64,000 nt of DNA from CAZKVJ01 sp964556225 (GTDB taxonomy: Bacteria > Actinomycetota > Acidimicrobiia > Acidimicrobiales > Ilumatobacteraceae). Every line of letters starts with the position of its first letter. The first letter of the stretch is position 1. Under the pieces are notes generated by a model. It was given only the letters and a program-made list of their open reading frames with translations, ran no database searches and was not told the origin of the DNA. The stretch spans positions 165,817 through 229,816 of the forward strand of contig CAZKVJ010000002.1 in NCBI GenBank assembly GCA_964556225.1. The letters run 5' to 3'. This document shows positions 45,199 through 54,620 of this stretch, piece by piece. The translations under genes and the position numbers were made by a program.

Positions 45199-46313
45199 GA
45201 TCCGACCTCCTGCGGGGGACGAGCGAGCGCGGCGAGCTCCTCGGTCAGGTCGATGCCGACGGGGCACCAGTCGATGCACCGGCCGCAGCCGACGCAGCCG
45301 GACTCACCGAACTGGTCGTGCCACGTGCCGAGCTTGTGGGTCAGCCACTGCCGGTAGCGCGACCGAGTGGACGCGTGGACCGAGCCACCGTGGATCCACG
45401 AGTGTTCGAGCTGGAAGCACGAGGCCCAACGCTGGACGCGGCGGATCTCTGGGTCGCCGACGGCGGTCTCGTCGGTGAACGACGAGCAGAAGCAGGTGGG
45501 GCACACCATCGTGCAGCTCGTGCACGACAGGCACCGGGCAGCCACGTCGTCCCAGCGCGGGTGTTCCAGGGTGCGGGCGAGGAGATCGTGGAGGTCGCCG
45601 TCCGGCAGGGCGCGGCCCATGTGCTCGGCGGCGCGGGCGGCCACCGCGTCACCGGCTTCGATCTCGGCCAGCGAGGCCGGGACGGCGAGGCCACGACGGA
45701 CCAGGAGGTCCATCAGCTCACCGCCCCGGTCGCTGCCGGCGCTGGCGACGAGGCGGGGGGCGGCGCCATCGGCCAGCTCGGTCAGTCGCAGGTCGTAGCC
45801 CTGCTCGGCGCGGGGCCCGCCGCCGGCGCTCGTGCAGAAGCAGGTGCCACCGGGCTCGGAGCAGTCGACGGCCACGACGAACGTGTCGGCGCGACGGGTC
45901 GCGTACCGCGGGTCCGGGTGCTCACCGCCGAGGCGCACCCGGTCGAGGACGTCGAGCGCCCTCAGCTCGCAGGCCCGGGCACCGAGGAGCGCCAGCGGCC
46001 GGACGGCCGGTACCGCCGGTTCCGCCGTCCACCCACCGTCGTGGCGGCGCACGGTCACCGCCACGTCGGCGGGAGGGAACACCTCACGCTTGGGGGAGTC
46101 GGCGCCGGGCACCCAGGCGAAGAGGAGGTGCTCGTCGCGGCGTCGAAGTCGCACCGACCCGGGCGCGTGGTCCAGCGTCCATCCCGTCGGGAGGCGCCAG
46201 GCCCCGTCGAGGTCGGCGAGGCGGATCGTGTCGCTGTCCAGCACCGGGCCCAGCACGCGGTACCCGCGCCGCTCGAGCTCGCGCACCAGCTCGTCGAGGG
46301 CGTCGATGCCCAT
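45195..46313 (-). CDS. hydB: Hydrogenase beta subunit, iron-sulfur protein
   Basis: 372 residues from ATG 46313. A C-terminal domain has two ferredoxin-type 4Fe-4S motifs (CLSCTSCTMVCPTC and CVGCGRCIDWCPVG), and a further Cys pair in GGTCFCTSAGG. It links the small subunit's clusters to the FAD subunit. The start shares one base with the stop of the antiporter gene (TGATG), so hydrogenase translation is tied to antiporter translation. Upstream extension is antisense-like and unlikely. Confidence 0.88.
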   Translation of the reverse strand: MGIDALDELVRELERRGYRVLGPVLDSDTIRLADLDGAWRLPTGWTLDHAPGSVRLRRRDEHLLFAWVPGADSPKREVFPPADVAVTVRRHDGGWTAEPAVPAVRPLALLGARACELRALDVLDRVRLGGEHPDPRYATRRADTFVVAVDCSEPGGTCFCTSAGGGPRAEQGYDLRLTELADGAAPRLVASAGSDRGGELMDLLVRRGLAVPASLAEIEAGDAVAARAAEHMGRALPDGDLHDLLARTLEHPRWDDVAARCLSCTSCTMVCPTCFCSSFTDETAVGDPEIRRVQRWASCFQLEHSWIHGGSVHASTRSRYRQWLTHKLGTWHDQFGESGCVGCGRCIDWCPVGIDLTEELAALARPPQEVGS

Positions 46314-47560
46314 CACGACGGCGGCGTCGGCCGGTCCGGTCCCCACGCCATCCAGCCTGGCCCACGGCGCCGGCGGAGGGAAGGGCCGCTGGTCCCCCGC
46401 CCGCGCGGACCATGCGTCCCCGTAGCGGAGGGCTGGCCGACGAAGCGCATGGCGACGGCGCCGGTGACGGCGAGGATGAGGACATAGGCTGCGGCGAGCG
46501 GGCCGAGGTCGTCCTCGATGCCGGCGGACACGCCGAGGCCGGCCAGGACGATGCTGAACTCGCCGCGGGCGATGAGCGACGCGCCGGCGCGACGCCGGCC
46601 CAGCGGTCCGATGCCGGCCTGGCCCGCTGCCCACCAGCCGGTGCCGTACTTGCTGGCGGCAGTGAGCGCCGCCAGCACTGCCGCCGGCACCGCCATCCCC
46701 GGCAGCGTCGCTGGGTCGACCTGGAGACCGAAGAACACGAAGAAGATGCCGGCGAACACGTCGCGCAGGGGTTCGAGCAGCGCCCGGCCCTGTTCGGCGA
46801 CGTGGCCCGACAGCACCAGGCCCACGAGGAAGGCGCCGACCGCCGCGGAGACGTGGAAGCGCTCGGCGATGCCGGCCACCAGCAGGGTGGCGCCGAGGAG
46901 GGACAGCAGCAGCATCTCCGCCGAGTCGGTGCTCATCGCTCGGCTCACGTGGTGGCTGAAGCGGGGCGACGCCACGATGACGGCGAGGACGACCACGAGC
47001 GTGAGCGCGATGCTTGCCGCGCCGCTGATGGTGTCACCCCCGTAGAGCAGCACGGCCATCACCGGCAAGAAGATGGCCATGACCAAGTCCTCGATGACGA
47101 GGATCGAGAGCACCACCGGTGTCTCGCGGTTGCCGATGCGGCCCAGGTCGGCGAGGAGCTTGGCGATGATCCCGGACGACGACACGTACGTGACGCCCGC
47201 CAGCAGCACGGCCGCGGTGGCGCTCCAGCCGAGGAGGAGCCCCGCCAGCAGACCCGGTGCGGCGTTCGCCACCAGGTCCACGATGCCCGCCCGATGGTCG
47301 CGCCGGAGCCCGGTCTGCAGCTCCTCGGGGGTGTACTCCAGGCCGAGGAGCAACAGCAGGAGCACGATGCCGAGCTGGGCGCCGACCTCGATGAACTCGG
47401 CGCTGGCGTCGAGCGGCACCACGCCCCCCTCGCCGACGAGCAGGCCGGCGATGAGGAACAACGGGATGGAGGGCAGGTCGAGTCGAGCGGCCAGGCGGCC
47501 GAGGACGGCGAGGACGAGGAGGATCCCGCCCAGCTCGATCAGCGCATGTGAGGCCTCCAC
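46313..47560 (-). CDS. CPA2-type K+/H+ antiporter (KhtU-like)
   Basis: A 415-residue transporter with about 11-12 membrane spans, the CPA2 layout (LPSIPLFLIAGLLVGEGG at the start; SILVIEDLVMAI in the middle), but without the C-terminal Rossmann/TrkA-N domain of KefB. KhtU-type antiporters are regulated by a separate KhtT-like subunit, which is coded immediately upstream (3 bases). The C-terminal ~40 residues are basic and Pro/Gly-rich. Confidence 0.82.
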   Translation of the reverse strand: MEASHALIELGGILLVLAVLGRLAARLDLPSIPLFLIAGLLVGEGGVVPLDASAEFIEVGAQLGIVLLLLLLGLEYTPEELQTGLRRDHRAGIVDLVANAAPGLLAGLLLGWSATAAVLLAGVTYVSSSGIIAKLLADLGRIGNRETPVVLSILVIEDLVMAIFLPVMAVLLYGGDTISGAASIALTLVVVLAVIVASPRFSHHVSRAMSTDSAEMLLLSLLGATLLVAGIAERFHVSAAVGAFLVGLVLSGHVAEQGRALLEPLRDVFAGIFFVFFGLQVDPATLPGMAVPAAVLAALTAASKYGTGWWAAGQAGIGPLGRRRAGASLIARGEFSIVLAGLGVSAGIEDDLGPLAAAYVLILAVTGAVAMRFVGQPSATGTHGPRGRGTSGPSLRRRRGPGWMAWGPDRPTPPS

Positions 47561-47563
47561 GAA

Positions 47564-48043
47564 TCAGCCGATGAGGAGCCGGGTCGCCGCCTCGACCCCG
47601 GCCATGGAGCCCATCACCAGCACCACGTCGCCCTCCTGGAGCACGAAGTCCGGCCCGGGGCCGGGAATCGACGTGTCGGTGCGGATGATCGCCACCACGG
47701 AGGCACCGGTGCGGGTGCGGATCTGCCCGTCGCCGATGCTGCGACCGGTCAGCGGCGATGCGGCTGTCATCGTGACCCACTCGATCGAGAGGCCCTCGAC
47801 CTCGTAGCGCAGGTCGGCGAGCCGCTCCGTGATCTTCGATCCACCGAACAGCTCGACCAGCGCACGGGACTCCTCGGGGGTGAGCTCGACCGTGTCGCGA
47901 CACGAGTCAGGATCCCCAGCGTCGTACAGGAGGAGGTCACGGTGGCCGTCGCGCCGGACCACCACGCCGAGCTGACGACCTTCGGCGGTGGTGAGCTCGT
48001 ACCGAACGCCGATCCCCGGCAGGGGCGTCTCGAAGATCTCCAT
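47564..48043 (-). CDS. KhtT-like regulatory subunit with TrkA-C domain
   Basis: 159 residues from ATG 48043. An N-terminal KhtT-like domain (MEIFETPLPGIGVRYELTT) and a C-terminal RCK_C/TrkA-C domain (ASVVAIIRTDTSIPGPGPDF ... GDVVLVMG). In Bacillus the equivalent binds c-di-AMP and controls KhtU. Sits 94 bases from a divergent K+ channel gene. First gene of the antiporter-hydrogenase operon. Confidence 0.82.
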   Translation of the reverse strand: MEIFETPLPGIGVRYELTTAEGRQLGVVVRRDGHRDLLLYDAGDPDSCRDTVELTPEESRALVELFGGSKITERLADLRYEVEGLSIEWVTMTAASPLTGRSIGDGQIRTRTGASVVAIIRTDTSIPGPGPDFVLQEGDVVLVMGSMAGVEAATRLLIG

Positions 48044-48137
48044 CCGAGAAGGATGGCACGCACACTGCGGGTCCGGTCCGAGGGCGGGAGCCACCGCTAC
48101 CGTTGCGTCCGCCGAGCAGGTCGCGAAGGGAGGTGTG

Positions 48138-49169
48138 GTGCCGAGCGAGACCTCGTCGCCAGCGCTGCCACCGCCGAGCCCGACCCTGATCGTCCTCCAC
48201 CGGCTGCGTCCGCCTCTGATCGCGGCCATCGTGCTGTTCACCGTGTCGACGCTCGGGTACGTCGTGATCGCCGACCTGGACTGGTTCGACGCCGTCTACA
48301 TGACCGTCATCACGCTCAGCACCATCGGCTACGGGGAGGTCACCCCGCTCGACACCATCGGGCGGCTATGGACGATCGCCGTGATCCTCGCCGGGTTCGG
48401 CATCGTCGTGTACGTCACGGCGTCCCTCACGGCGCTGTTCCTGTCCGGCGACGTCCAGCAGGCCGTGAGATCGAAGCGGAGGCTCAAGATGCGCGAGACC
48501 CTCGAAGACCACCTGATCGTCGTCGGGTTCGGAAGGGTGGGGCGGGCGACCGTCGCGGCGACGGTGGCGTCGGGACGCCGCTGCGCGGTGATCGACGACG
48601 ACCCCGACCGGGCTGACGACGTCACGGCGTCGGGTGCAGTGCTCGTGCCGGGCGACGCCCGGGACCTCGACGTGCTGCGCGAGGCCCACATCGACAAGGC
48701 GGTCGCGCTGGTGTCGGCCATCGACGACCCGGAGAACCTGGTCGTGCTGCTGAGCGCCCGATCGCTGCGGCCGGACCTGCGGGTGGTGGTGCGGGTGAAC
48801 GACGTGACGTGGCGGGACCGGCTGGTGCGCGCGGGCGCGTCGGGGGTGATCCCGGTCTACGAGAGCGCTGGGGCCAGCCTGGCCGCGTCGGCGCTGACCA
48901 GCGACGTGATGGGCGTGCAGGACCTGCCGACGCTCGGTGTGCGCACCGAGGAGCTGGTGGTGCCGAGCGGGTCGAAGGTGATCGGCTGGGACCTGGCCCA
49001 CCTGGGCGCGACGACGCCCGAGGTGGCCATGCTCGGAGTGCGCCGCGACGCTCGGCTGGCGCGCTGGAGCGAGATCACCGACGGGCTCAGCGCCGGCGAC
49101 GTGCTCGTGGCGCTGGGACCCGCCGACTCCCTGGCCCGACTGGCCGGGCTGGTGTCGGAGTCGCAGTGA
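48138..49169 (+). CDS. K+ channel with TrkA-N and TrkA-C domains
   Basis: 343 residues from GTG 48138 (GTG 48135 is in frame too; GGGAGG precedes both). Two membrane spans flank a pore loop whose selectivity filter is STIGYGEVTP. A cytoplasmic RCK domain follows, with Rossmann motif (LIVVGFGRVGRATVAATV) and a TrkA-C end. An MthK-like ligand-gated channel. Divergent from the KhtT gene with a shared 94-base promoter region, so K+ control may be coordinated. Confidence 0.88.
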   Translation: MPSETSSPALPPPSPTLIVLHRLRPPLIAAIVLFTVSTLGYVVIADLDWFDAVYMTVITLSTIGYGEVTPLDTIGRLWTIAVILAGFGIVVYVTASLTALFLSGDVQQAVRSKRRLKMRETLEDHLIVVGFGRVGRATVAATVASGRRCAVIDDDPDRADDVTASGAVLVPGDARDLDVLREAHIDKAVALVSAIDDPENLVVLLSARSLRPDLRVVVRVNDVTWRDRLVRAGASGVIPVYESAGASLAASALTSDVMGVQDLPTLGVRTEELVVPSGSKVIGWDLAHLGATTPEVAMLGVRRDARLARWSEITDGLSAGDVLVALGPADSLARLAGLVSESQ

Positions 49170-49176
49170 GGTCGCC

Positions 49177-49734
49177 ATGAGCCCGGTGAGCTCGTTCGGC
49201 GAGATCCGCCGGCTCGGGTACGTGGTGCCGGCTGGACGTCTTCACGCCCACCTCGACCACTGGGTGCGCACGCTCGGCGTCGGACCCTGGCTGGTCGTGG
49301 AGCGCCCGCAGGTGAGCGAGCTCGTGCACTTGGGCCAGCCGGGCACGATCGACCTCAGCGTCGCCATCGCCCAGCTCGGCAGCCTGCAGGTGGCGCTCGT
49401 CGCCCAGCACGACCGCCAGCCGTCGGCGTACGCGGAGTTCCTCGAACGCACCGGTGGCCAGGGCGGGCTGCACCACCTGGCGTACTGGCCACGAGACCTC
49501 GCGCTGGCCGAGCGCCAGGCCGAGGAGCTGGGATGGGAGCTTTGGACGGCGGGGCACATCGACGGCGTCGGCCGGTTCCGCCAGTACCTCACCGAGGATC
49601 ATCCGGGAACGGTGATCGAGCTCGGCGAGGTCGCGCCCGAGCTGGCGTCCGTCGTGGACGAGCTCGAGGAGCGGGGCCGCCGCTTCGACCCGAGCATCGA
49701 CGACCCCGTGCTGCGCCTCGATGGTCGGGCGTAG
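49177..49734 (+). CDS. Glyoxalase/VOC-superfamily protein
   Basis: 185 residues. A single VOC module pair with the motif start GYVVPAGRLHAHLDHWVRTLGVGPW and the metal-binding positions HHLAYWP and a C-terminal VIELGEVAPE. The substrate is unknown: VOC enzymes include isomerases, dioxygenases and resistance proteins. Starts 8 bases after the channel gene; its stop TAG forms part of a -10-like element. Confidence 0.8.
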   Translation: MSPVSSFGEIRRLGYVVPAGRLHAHLDHWVRTLGVGPWLVVERPQVSELVHLGQPGTIDLSVAIAQLGSLQVALVAQHDRQPSAYAEFLERTGGQGGLHHLAYWPRDLALAERQAEELGWELWTAGHIDGVGRFRQYLTEDHPGTVIELGEVAPELASVVDELEERGRRFDPSIDDPVLRLDGRA

Positions 49735-49737
49735 TCT
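49732..49737 (+). promoter_or_regulatory. TAGTCT -10-like hexamer before the second aminotransferase
   Basis: TAGTCT, which includes the TAG stop of the VOC gene, ends 6 bases before ATG 49744, fitting a leaderless message. Confidence 0.4.
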
Positions 49738-49743
49738 CGCGCC

Positions 49744-50994
49744 ATGACGGCACCGAGCACCTCGCACCTCTCCAACGTCTGGTTCAAGGTGACGGACCTG
49801 CGCGTGGCGAGTGGTCACGGATCGTGGGTGACGACCGTCGACGGCGAGGAGTACCTCGACTTCTCCTCGGGCATCGCCGTGACGAGCACTGGTCATGCGC
49901 ACCCGAAGGTGGCCGCCGCCATCGCCGAGCAGGCGCAGCGGTTCGTGCACGCGCAGGTGAACGTGTACACCCACGATCTGCTCGAGCCGCTGGCGGCCCG
50001 GCTCAACGACATCACGCCGCCGTCGATCGACGCGTTCTTCTTCGCCAACTCGGGCGCCGAGATCACCGAGGCCGCCGTGAAGCTGGCCAAGCAGGTGACC
50101 CGCCGGCCCAACGTCATCGTGTTCGCGGGCAGCTTCCACGGACGCACCCACCTGTCGATGGCGATGACCACCTCGAAGACGGTCTACCGCGCCGGGCACG
50201 GGCCGCTGCCGTCGGGGATCTTCGTGGCGCCGTTCCCCGACCCGCTGGCGGCCGACCAGGCCACCGAGGTCGAGCGGTGCCTGAGGGGGCTCGATCACCT
50301 GCTGAAGTCCATGACGGCACCGGACGAGACGGCGGCGATGATCCTCGAGCCCGAGCTCGGTGAGGGGGGCTACGTCCCGGCACCTCCGGCGTTCCTGCAC
50401 GGCGTCGTCGAGCGCTGCCGCCAGCATGGCATCCTCTTCGTCGCCGACGAGGTGCAGAGCGGCTTCGGGCGCACCGGCCGGATGTTCGCGGTCGAGCACT
50501 ACGGCATCGAGCCCGACGTGCTGTGCATGGCCAAGGGGATCGCGTCCGGCTTCCCCTTCGCGGCACTCGGCACCCGGCGCGACCTCGACGACCTCTGGCC
50601 CACGGGAAGCCACGGAGGCACCTACGGCGGCAACGCCATCGGCTGCGCGGCGGCGCTCGCCACCATCGACGTGCTCACCGAGCCCGGCTTCCTCGACCAC
50701 GTCGAGGCGCGGGGAGAGCAGCTGCGGGCCGGGCTCCGCCAGATCCAGGCCGACGATCCGGCCGCGGGCATCCTCCAGGTGCGCGGGCTCGGGCTGATGG
50801 TCGGCACGGAGTTCTCCGACCCCGCCCGCGTCAGCGCGATCCAGCAGCACTGCCTGCGCGAGGGACACCTCATCTTGATGAACGCCGGGACGTACGGCGC
50901 GAACCTGCGCTGGATGCCGCCGCTCGTCGTCACCGAGTCCGAGGTCGATCTGGCGCTGGCGGCGTTCGCGTCCGCCGTCAAGGCCACCGCGTAG
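49744..50994 (+). CDS. Class III PLP-dependent aminotransferase (GABA/ornithine-like)
   Basis: 416 residues. FFANSGAEITEAAVKLAK binds PLP phosphate, LFVADEVQSGFGRTG precedes the lysine in LCMAKGIASGFP. Closer in form to 4-aminobutyrate and acetylornithine aminotransferases than the 36306 enzyme. The following MarR gene is 10 bases away and may control it. Confidence 0.9.
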   Translation: MTAPSTSHLSNVWFKVTDLRVASGHGSWVTTVDGEEYLDFSSGIAVTSTGHAHPKVAAAIAEQAQRFVHAQVNVYTHDLLEPLAARLNDITPPSIDAFFFANSGAEITEAAVKLAKQVTRRPNVIVFAGSFHGRTHLSMAMTTSKTVYRAGHGPLPSGIFVAPFPDPLAADQATEVERCLRGLDHLLKSMTAPDETAAMILEPELGEGGYVPAPPAFLHGVVERCRQHGILFVADEVQSGFGRTGRMFAVEHYGIEPDVLCMAKGIASGFPFAALGTRRDLDDLWPTGSHGGTYGGNAIGCAAALATIDVLTEPGFLDHVEARGEQLRAGLRQIQADDPAAGILQVRGLGLMVGTEFSDPARVSAIQQHCLREGHLILMNAGTYGANLRWMPPLVVTESEVDLALAAFASAVKATA

Positions 50995-51004
50995 CGGGCC
51001 GGCC

Positions 51005-51433
51005 GTGCCCGCCGTCGACCCCGAGCAGCTGGCCGCCTGGGAGGCGATCGACCGGTTGCACCGCTCCGTCGAGCGGGCCAAGCACGAGGCGCTGGTCGCC
51101 GAGCGGGGCATCAGCCTGGCCTGGTATCGCGTGCTCGACGCCTTGGCCCGCGGCGGTGGCAAGGTGCGCGCCGGCGAGCTGGCCGACGTGCTCGACGTGC
51201 CCAAGGCCAGCCTCTCGCGGCAGCTCGACCGGCTGGAGGAGGCCGGCTGGGTGCGCCGCGAGCGCGGTCACCTCGACGCCCGAGCGGTGACGATCGTGCT
51301 GACCCCCGACGGCCGGGCGGTGTACCGGGGCGCGACCACCACGGCCCAGCGGGTGCTGCGCCAGCGCGTGTACCGGCGACTCGACGACCGCCGCGCCGCA
51401 GCCGTGCGCGCGGCCCTCGACCCCCTCCTGTGA
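51005..51433 (+). CDS. MarR family transcriptional regulator
   Basis: 142 residues from GTG 51005. A winged helix (VRAGELADVLDVPKASLSRQLDRLEEAGWVRRER) flanked by dimerisation helices. Ligand unknown. It is likely co-transcribed with the aminotransferase, and its 3' end faces the acyl-CoA ligase across a G-rich spacer. Confidence 0.9.
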   Translation: MPAVDPEQLAAWEAIDRLHRSVERAKHEALVAERGISLAWYRVLDALARGGGKVRAGELADVLDVPKASLSRQLDRLEEAGWVRRERGHLDARAVTIVLTPDGRAVYRGATTTAQRVLRQRVYRRLDDRRAAAVRAALDPLL

Positions 51434-51437
51434 GAAC

Positions 51438-51458
51438 GGGTTGGGTGGGTTGGGTGGG
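51438..51458 (+). other. Predicted G-quadruplex between convergent genes
   Basis: Five runs of three G, with loops of 2, 1, 2 and 1 bases, form a textbook stable intramolecular quadruplex on the plus strand. It fills almost the whole 30-base gap between the MarR stop and the acyl-CoA ligase stop. Confidence 0.6.
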
Positions 51459-51463
51459 TGTGG

Positions 51464-53287
51464 TCAGTCGAGGCCGGCGTACATCGCTTCGATCTCAGCG
51501 GCGTAGCGGGCATTGACGCCGCGCCGCTTCAGCTTCGAGGTGGGGGTCAGCATGTCGCTGTCGGGCAGCCACTCCTCGCCGACGAGCGTGAACTTCTTGA
51601 TCTGCTCCACTTGCGCGAACTGCTGGTTGACCTCGTCGACGCCGGCTTGGACCTCGGCGAGCACCTCCGGGTCGGCGGCCAGGTCGCTCAGCGCCGCACC
51701 CTCGCGGCCGTGGGCCTTCGCCCACACGCCCGCCGCCTCCGGGTCGAGCACCAGGATCGCGGAGACGAACTTGCGGGCGTCGCCGATCGCCGCCGCCTGC
51801 CCGACGAGCGGGATCGTCTTCAGTGCGGCCTCGAGGTTGGCCGGGCTGATGTTCTTGCCGCCCGAGGTGATGATCAGCTCCTTCTTGCGGTCGACGATGC
51901 GCACGTAGCCGTCGTCGTCCATCTCGCCGATGTCACCGCTGTGCAGCCAGCCGTCGATGAGCGTCTCGGCCGTCTTGTCCGGCTGCTTCAGGTAGCCCTG
52001 GAACACGTTGCCGCCGCGGCAGATGACCTCGCCGTCGTCGGCGATGGCCACCTCGCAGCCCGGGATCGCCTGGCCGACGAAGCCCGGCCGGTTGGCCTGG
52101 GGCGACCACGTCATGGGGCCGCTCGACTCGCTCATGCCGTAGATCTCCGACAGCGGGACGCCGATGGCGTTGTACCACTCGAGGATCGGGCGAGGGATGG
52201 GCGCGGCGCCGGTGACCCCGACCTGCACGGCGTCGAGGCCGACGAGCGCCCGGATGTTCGCGAACGCGGCCGCGTCGAGGAACGCCCAGGTGGCCAGCTG
52301 CTCGTCGGTCGCGGTGCTGTCGCGCTCGGCCTGCTTGATGACGAGTGCCGCAGCCACACCCTCGTCGAACTGGGCCTTGGTCTCGGGGTTGGCCGACAAC
52401 GCAGCGTTGATCCCGTTGTAGATCTTCTCCCACACCCGTGGCACGCCGAACAGGATCTCCGGGCGCACCTCCTTCAGGTAGGGGCTGAGCAGGTTCGGGT
52501 CGGGGCAGCAGTACACGCTGTAGCCGAGCAGCATGGCCTGGTAGTGACTCATCATCCGCTCGGCGATGTGCGCCATCGGCAGGTAGGAGATCGCCCGCTT
52601 GCCCACGAAGTCGTCGAAGGCGATGCAGCGGCTCAGCTGCTCGACGGTGTAGACGACGTTGTACTGGCTGATCATCACCCCCTTCGGCGGGCCGGTCGTG
52701 CCGCTGGTGTAGATCAGCGTGGCGATGTCGCCGGGCTCGGTGGCGTCGGCCAGCGCCCGCAGGTCGGCGCTGCCCTGGGCCATGAGGTCGGCCGCCGGGC
52801 GCACGTCGGCCGGCACCGCGTCGGCCGGGGGCTCGATGACGTAGATGCGCTCCAGCGCCGGCAGCTCGTCGCGCACCTTCAGGATCCGCTCGAGGAAGCC
52901 GGCGTCCTCGACGATGGCGACGGCGGCCTCGGCGTGGTGGGCGAGGTACTGGATCTCCTCCGGTGACGAGGAGTTGTAGATGCTCACCGGTGTGGCCCGC
53001 AGGAACTGCGCGGCCAGGTCGAACCAGTGGAAGTCCGGTCGGTTGCGCATCATCAGCAGCACCCGGTCGCCCGCCTGCACCCCGGCCGCCTGCAGGCCGG
53101 CCGCGGCCCGGGCGACCTCGTCGCGGTAGTCGGCGAGGGTCCACACGTTCCACGACCCCGGCTGGTCGCCGCGCAGCGAGTGCAGTGCCGGGTTCGCCGG
53201 GCGGGCGTCGACGAGCTGGAGAAACCGGCGTGGTGCGGTCTGCCCGCTGACGACCGCATCGATCTCGGCGATGGTTGCCCGTGCCAT
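51464..53287 (-). CDS. Long-chain acyl-CoA ligase (FadD15-like)
   Basis: 607 residues from ATG 53287. AMP-binding motif YTSGTTGPPKGVM, VGLDAVQVGVTGAAPI, YGMSESSG and the C-terminal GWLHSGDIGEMDDDGYVRI are clear, with the linker RKKELIITSGGKNIS. It makes acyl-CoA from fatty acid, CoA and ATP. Divergent from the thiolase gene by 149 bases. The frame continues upstream, but MARATIAEID is the credible start. Confidence 0.92.
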   Translation of the reverse strand: MARATIAEIDAVVSGQTAPRRFLQLVDARPANPALHSLRGDQPGSWNVWTLADYRDEVARAAAGLQAAGVQAGDRVLLMMRNRPDFHWFDLAAQFLRATPVSIYNSSSPEEIQYLAHHAEAAVAIVEDAGFLERILKVRDELPALERIYVIEPPADAVPADVRPAADLMAQGSADLRALADATEPGDIATLIYTSGTTGPPKGVMISQYNVVYTVEQLSRCIAFDDFVGKRAISYLPMAHIAERMMSHYQAMLLGYSVYCCPDPNLLSPYLKEVRPEILFGVPRVWEKIYNGINAALSANPETKAQFDEGVAAALVIKQAERDSTATDEQLATWAFLDAAAFANIRALVGLDAVQVGVTGAAPIPRPILEWYNAIGVPLSEIYGMSESSGPMTWSPQANRPGFVGQAIPGCEVAIADDGEVICRGGNVFQGYLKQPDKTAETLIDGWLHSGDIGEMDDDGYVRIVDRKKELIITSGGKNISPANLEAALKTIPLVGQAAAIGDARKFVSAILVLDPEAAGVWAKAHGREGAALSDLAADPEVLAEVQAGVDEVNQQFAQVEQIKKFTLVGEEWLPDSDMLTPTSKLKRRGVNARYAAEIEAMYAGLD

Positions 53288-53436
53288 GGCGTGCTCCTCC
53301 GGGTTGGGTCGGGTGGTGACGGCGGGCACGGAGTCTTGCACGGGTGGCGCTCCGCTTTGGACGAAGGTTGCACAGGGCAGCAAACTCACGGGCGGAAGGG
53401 TCCCAGCCCGCCGTCGACCGAAGAGGAGAGCCCCCA

Positions 53437-54606
53437 ATGACCACCGCCGTCATCGTCGACGCCGTGCGCACCCCGCTCGGCAAGCGCAACGGGAAGCTCA
53501 AGGACTGGCATCCGGTCGACCTCGCCGCGCGCACACTCGAGGCGCTGATCGAGCGGACCGGGATCGACCCTGGCATCGTCGACGACGTCGTGATGGGCTG
53601 CGTGTCCCAGGTGGGCGAGCAGGGCTTCAACGTCGCCCGCAACGCGGTCCTGGCCGCCGGGTGGCCCGAGACCGTGCCGGGCACCACGATCGACCGCCAG
53701 TGCGGTTCGTCGCAGCAGGCGGCCCACTTCGGCGCCCAGGGCGTCATGGCCGGGGCCTACGACGTGGTGGTCGCGGCCGGCGTCGAGGTGATGACCCGCA
53801 TCCCGATGGGAGCGAGTGGCCTCGACGGCAAGTACGGGTTCCCGTTCGGACCGAAGGTCGGGGCCCGCTATGCCCCCGCGGGCGGCTTGGTGCCGCAGGG
53901 CATCTCGGCCGAGCTCATCGCCGACAAGTGGGGCCTGACCCGTGAGGATCTCGATGCCTTCGGGCTGCGCAGCCAGGAGCTGGCCGCCCAGGCCACCAAG
54001 GAGGGCCGCTTCCAGAACGAGATCATCCCGGTGCTCGACGCCGAGGGCAACATGATGACCACCGACGAGGGCATCCGCGAGACCTCCATGGAGAAGCTGG
54101 CGTCGCTGAAGCCCTCGTTCCGCCCGGAGGAGGAGGGCGGCCGGGTGACGGCCGGCAACAGCTCGCAGATCACCGATGGGGCCTCGGCCATGCTCATCAT
54201 GAGCGAGGAGCGAGCGAACCAGCTCGGCCTCACCCCTCGTGCTCGGTTCGTGAGCTTCGCCCTGGCCGGTGACGACCCCCGCCTGATGCTCACGGCCCCG
54301 ACCCCGTCCACGTTCAAGGCGCTCGACAAGGCCGGCCTGACGATGGGCGACATCGACCTGGTGGAGATCAACGAGGCCTTCGCCTCGGTCGTGCTCGCCT
54401 GGGCGAAGGACCTCGACGCCGACCTGTCGAAGGTGAACGTGAACGGTGGAGCGATCGCCATCGGGCACCCGCTCGGCTGCTCCGGCGCCCGGCTGATGGC
54501 CACGCTGCTCAACGAGCTCGAGCGCACCGGCGGCCGCTATGGCCTGCAGACGATGTGCGAGGGCGGCGGCATGGCCAACGCCACCATCATCGAGCGCCTC
54601 GGCTGA
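53437..54606 (+). CDS. Acetyl-CoA acetyltransferase (thiolase)
   Basis: 389 residues from ATG 53437, preceded by AGAGGAGA. The active Cys is in DRQCGSSQQAA, and the other catalytic motifs are NEAFA, GHPLGCSGARL and CEGGGMANA. It joins or splits acyl-CoAs. Near the acyl-CoA ligase, so fatty-acid breakdown or polyester/sterol-type metabolism is the likely setting. Confidence 0.93.
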   Translation: MTTAVIVDAVRTPLGKRNGKLKDWHPVDLAARTLEALIERTGIDPGIVDDVVMGCVSQVGEQGFNVARNAVLAAGWPETVPGTTIDRQCGSSQQAAHFGAQGVMAGAYDVVVAAGVEVMTRIPMGASGLDGKYGFPFGPKVGARYAPAGGLVPQGISAELIADKWGLTREDLDAFGLRSQELAAQATKEGRFQNEIIPVLDAEGNMMTTDEGIRETSMEKLASLKPSFRPEEEGGRVTAGNSSQITDGASAMLIMSEERANQLGLTPRARFVSFALAGDDPRLMLTAPTPSTFKALDKAGLTMGDIDLVEINEAFASVVLAWAKDLDADLSKVNVNGGAIAIGHPLGCSGARLMATLLNELERTGGRYGLQTMCEGGGMANATIIERLG

Positions 54607-54620
54607 CCCGCCCCCACCCT

